Shown one piece after another: positions 61,481-64,000 of a stretch of 64,000 nucleotides of DNA. Below the pieces are notes generated by a model. It worked only from the letters and a program-made list of their open reading frames with translations, had not been told where the DNA came from and did no database searches. Location of the stretch: assembly GCA_964036315.1 (NCBI GenBank), contig CAXIWW010000817.1, forward strand, positions 5,057,501 through 5,121,500, given 5' to 3'. Every line of letters begins with the position of its first letter. The stretch's first letter is position 1. The position numbers and the translations under genes were made by a program. The DNA comes from Acanthosepion esculentum. Lineage: Eukaryota; Mollusca; Cephalopoda; Sepiida; Sepiidae.

Positions 61481-64000
61481 TTTTGATATCAGCTGTTGGC
61501 ATTTTGTTATCATCTGTTGGCACTTTCGCTATCAGCTTTTGGCACTTTTTGTATCAGCTGTTTGCACTTTTGCTATCAGCTGTTGGCACTTTTGCTATCA
61601 GCTGTGGTGCTGTTGGCACTTTTGCTATCAACTGGTTTTGTTCGCAAGTTTTTATATAAATATGTATTTTTATACTTTCATAGTGTTTTTTTTTTAGTGG
61701 GGGGTCACTATTTGCTCATAGCTGGGACCCTTTGTGATCAGAAGCCTTGCTGTCAGATGTAGTTTATAGTCATACCTAGGATTAGTTGGCACTGTGGGGC
61801 TGTTGGCACTTTTGCAATCAGCCGTTGGCACATTTGCTATCAGCTGTTGGCACTTTTCCTATCAGCTGTGGTGCTGTTGGCACTTTTGCTATCAACTGGT
61901 GTTGTTCGCAAGTTTTTATATAAACATGTATTTTTATACTTTCATAGAGTTTTTTTTTAGTGGGGGGTCAATATTTGCTCATAGCTGGGACCCTTTGCGA
62001 TCAGAAACCTTGCTGTCAGATGTAGTTTATAGTCATACCTAGGACTAGTTGGCACTGTGGTTCTGTTGGCACTTTTGCTATCAGCTGTTCGCACTTTTTC
62101 TATCAGCTGTTGGCACTTTTGCTATCAGCTTTTGGCACTTTTGCTATCAGCGGTTGGCACTTTTGCAATCAGCTGTTGGCACTTTTGCTATCAGCTGTTG
62201 GCACTTTGGTATCAGCTGTTGGCATTTTGCTATCAGCTGTTGGCACTTTTGCTATCATCTGTTGGCACTTTTCCTATCAGGTGTTGGCACTTTTTTTTAT
62301 CATCTGTTGGCACTTTTGCTGTCAGCTGTTTGCACTTTTGCTATCAGCTTTTGGCACTTTTGGTATCAGCTGTTGGCACTTTTGCTATAAGCTGTTGGCA
62401 CTTTTGCTATCAGCTGTTGGCACTTTTGCTATCAGCTGTGGTGCTGTTGGCACTTTTGCTATCAACTGGTGTTGTTCGCAAGTTTTTATATAAACATGTA
62501 TTTTTTTACTTTCATAGTGTTTTTTTTAGTGGGGGGTCACTATTTGCTCATAGCTGGGACCCTTTGTGATCAGAAACCTTGCTGTCAGATGTAGTTTATA
62601 GTCATACCTAGGACTAGTTGGCACTGTGGTGCTATCAGCTGTTGGCACTTTTGCTATCAGCTGTTGGCACGTTTGCTATCAGCTGTTGGTACTTTTGCTA
62701 CCAGCTGTTGGCACTTTTGGTATCATCTGTTGGCACATTTGCTATCAGCTGTTGGCACATCAGCTTTTGGCACTTTTGTTATCATCTGTTGGCACTTTTG
62801 CTATCAGCTGTTGGCACTTTTGCTATCAGCTGTTGGCACTTTTGCTATCAGCTGTGGTGCTGTTTGCACTTTTGCTATCAACTGGTGTTGTTCGCAAGTT
62901 TTTATATAAACATGTATTTTTATACTTTCATAGTGTTTTTTTTTAGTGGGTGGTCACTATTTGCTCATAGCTGAGACCATTTGTGATCAGAAGCCTTGCT
63001 GTCAGATGTAGTTTATAATCATACCTAGGACTAGTTGGCACTGTGGTGCTGTTGGCACTTTTGCTATCAGCTGTTGGCACTTTTGCTATCAGCTGTTGGC
63101 ACTTTTGCTATCAGCTGTGGTGCCGTTAGCACTTTTGCTATCAACTGGTGTTGTTCGCAAGTTTTTATATAAATATGTATTTTTATACTTTCATAGTGTT
63201 CTTTTTTTTAGTGGGGGGTCACTATTTGCTCATAGCTGGGACCCTTTGTGATCAGAAGCCTTGCTGTCAGATGTAGTTTATAGTCATACCTAGGACTAGT
63301 TGGCACTGTCGTGCTGTTGGCACTTTTGCTATCAGCTGTTGGCACTTTTGCTATCAGCTGTTGGCACTTTTGCTATCAGCTTTTGGCACTTTGCTATCAG
63401 CTGTTGGCACTTTTGCTATCAACTGGTGCTGTTCGCAAGTTTTTATATAAACATGTATTTTTATTCTTTCATAGAGTTTTTTTTTAGTGGGGGGTCACTA
63501 TTTGCTCATAGCTGGGACCCTTTGTGATCAGAAGCCTTGCTGTCAGATGTAGTTTATAGTCATACATAGGACTAGTTGGCACTGTGGTGATGTTGGCATT
63601 TTTGCTATCAGCTGTTGGCACTTTTGCTATCAGCTGTTGGCTCTTTTGCTATCAGCTGTTGGAACTTTTGCTATCAGCTGTGGTGCTGTTGGCACTTTTG
63701 CTATCAACTGTTGTTGCTCGAAAGTTTTTATATAAACATGTATTTTTATACTTTCATATTGTTTTTTTTTTAGTGGGGCGTCACTATTTGCTCATAGCTG
63801 GGAACATTTGTGATCAGAAGACTTGCTGTCAGATGTAGTTTATAGTCATACCTAGAACTAGCTGGCACTGTGGTGCTGTTGGCACTTTTGCTATCAGCTG
63901 TTGGCACTTTTTCTATCAGCTGTTGGCACTTTTGCTATCAGCGGTTGGCACTTTTGCAATCAGCTGTTGGCACTTTTGCTATCAGCTGTTGGCACTTTGG
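61449..64000 (-). repeat. Family 3 composite satellite, domain 4 (minus orientation)
   Basis: This is an inverted family 3 array that runs off the window end. About seven cores are recognised near 61777, 62036, 62610, 63029, 63291, 63566 (CATACATAGG) and 63850. From about 61480 to 63860 the order of cores and variant units parallels 18250-20600. After 63880 the pattern near 62090 starts again (TTTTTCTATCAGCTGTTGGC, then CAGCGGTTGGCAC and CTTTTGCAATCAG), which suggests a local higher-order period of about 1.8 kb. No gene is seen. Confidence 0.94.

Noticed and set aside
14424..64000. Centromeric satellite with a CENP-B box
   Set aside because: I looked for a CENP-B-box-like motif (TTCG followed by CGGGA) in cores and units and found none. 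A centromeric role cannot be claimed from sequence alone.
14424..64000. Telomeric repeats at domain ends
   Set aside because: No runs of TTAGGG, TTTAGGG or TTAGG were seen on either strand.

Overview
The window holds no recognisable gene on either strand. It is built end to end from three tandem-repeat (satellite or minisatellite) families, with no unique stretch longer than about 50 bases. Sixty-four kilobases without a gene, with long arrays, higher-order duplications and orientation switches, points to eukaryotic heterochromatin or another satellite-rich locus. I do not recognise the repeat families and cannot name the species or chromosome position.

Layout: (1) 1-3558, family 1, a GC-rich, T-poor, CpG-dense array of 31-bp and 42-bp units. 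(2) 3559-11674, family 2, about 135 copies of a 60-bp unit, including a near-perfect 1,350-bp tandem duplication. (3) 11675-14423, family 1 again in the same orientation, so family 2 is sandwiched inside family 1. (4) 14424-64000, family 3, a composite satellite: a roughly 170-bp AT-rich conserved core alternates with a variable run of 22-bp units. I counted about 130 cores by eye and estimate roughly 1,200 short units.

Family 3 lies in four orientation domains: plus 14424-16771, minus 16772-31510, plus 31511-61448, minus 61449-64000. The last two boundaries are fold-back (palindromic) junctions. Within the domains, nested tandem duplications of 1.1, 1.3, 1.5, 1.7, 2.8 and 3.5-3.7 kb share private variants, which gives a relative history of amplification and inversion.

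The many long open reading frames arise from the repeats. The family 1 motif has almost no stop triplets on either strand, family 2 has a period of exactly 20 codons, and three 22-bp family 3 units make 22 codons. I annotate none of them as a gene. What deserves attention is the repeat architecture, not a gene system. All identities and copy numbers come from reading by eye and are approximate.
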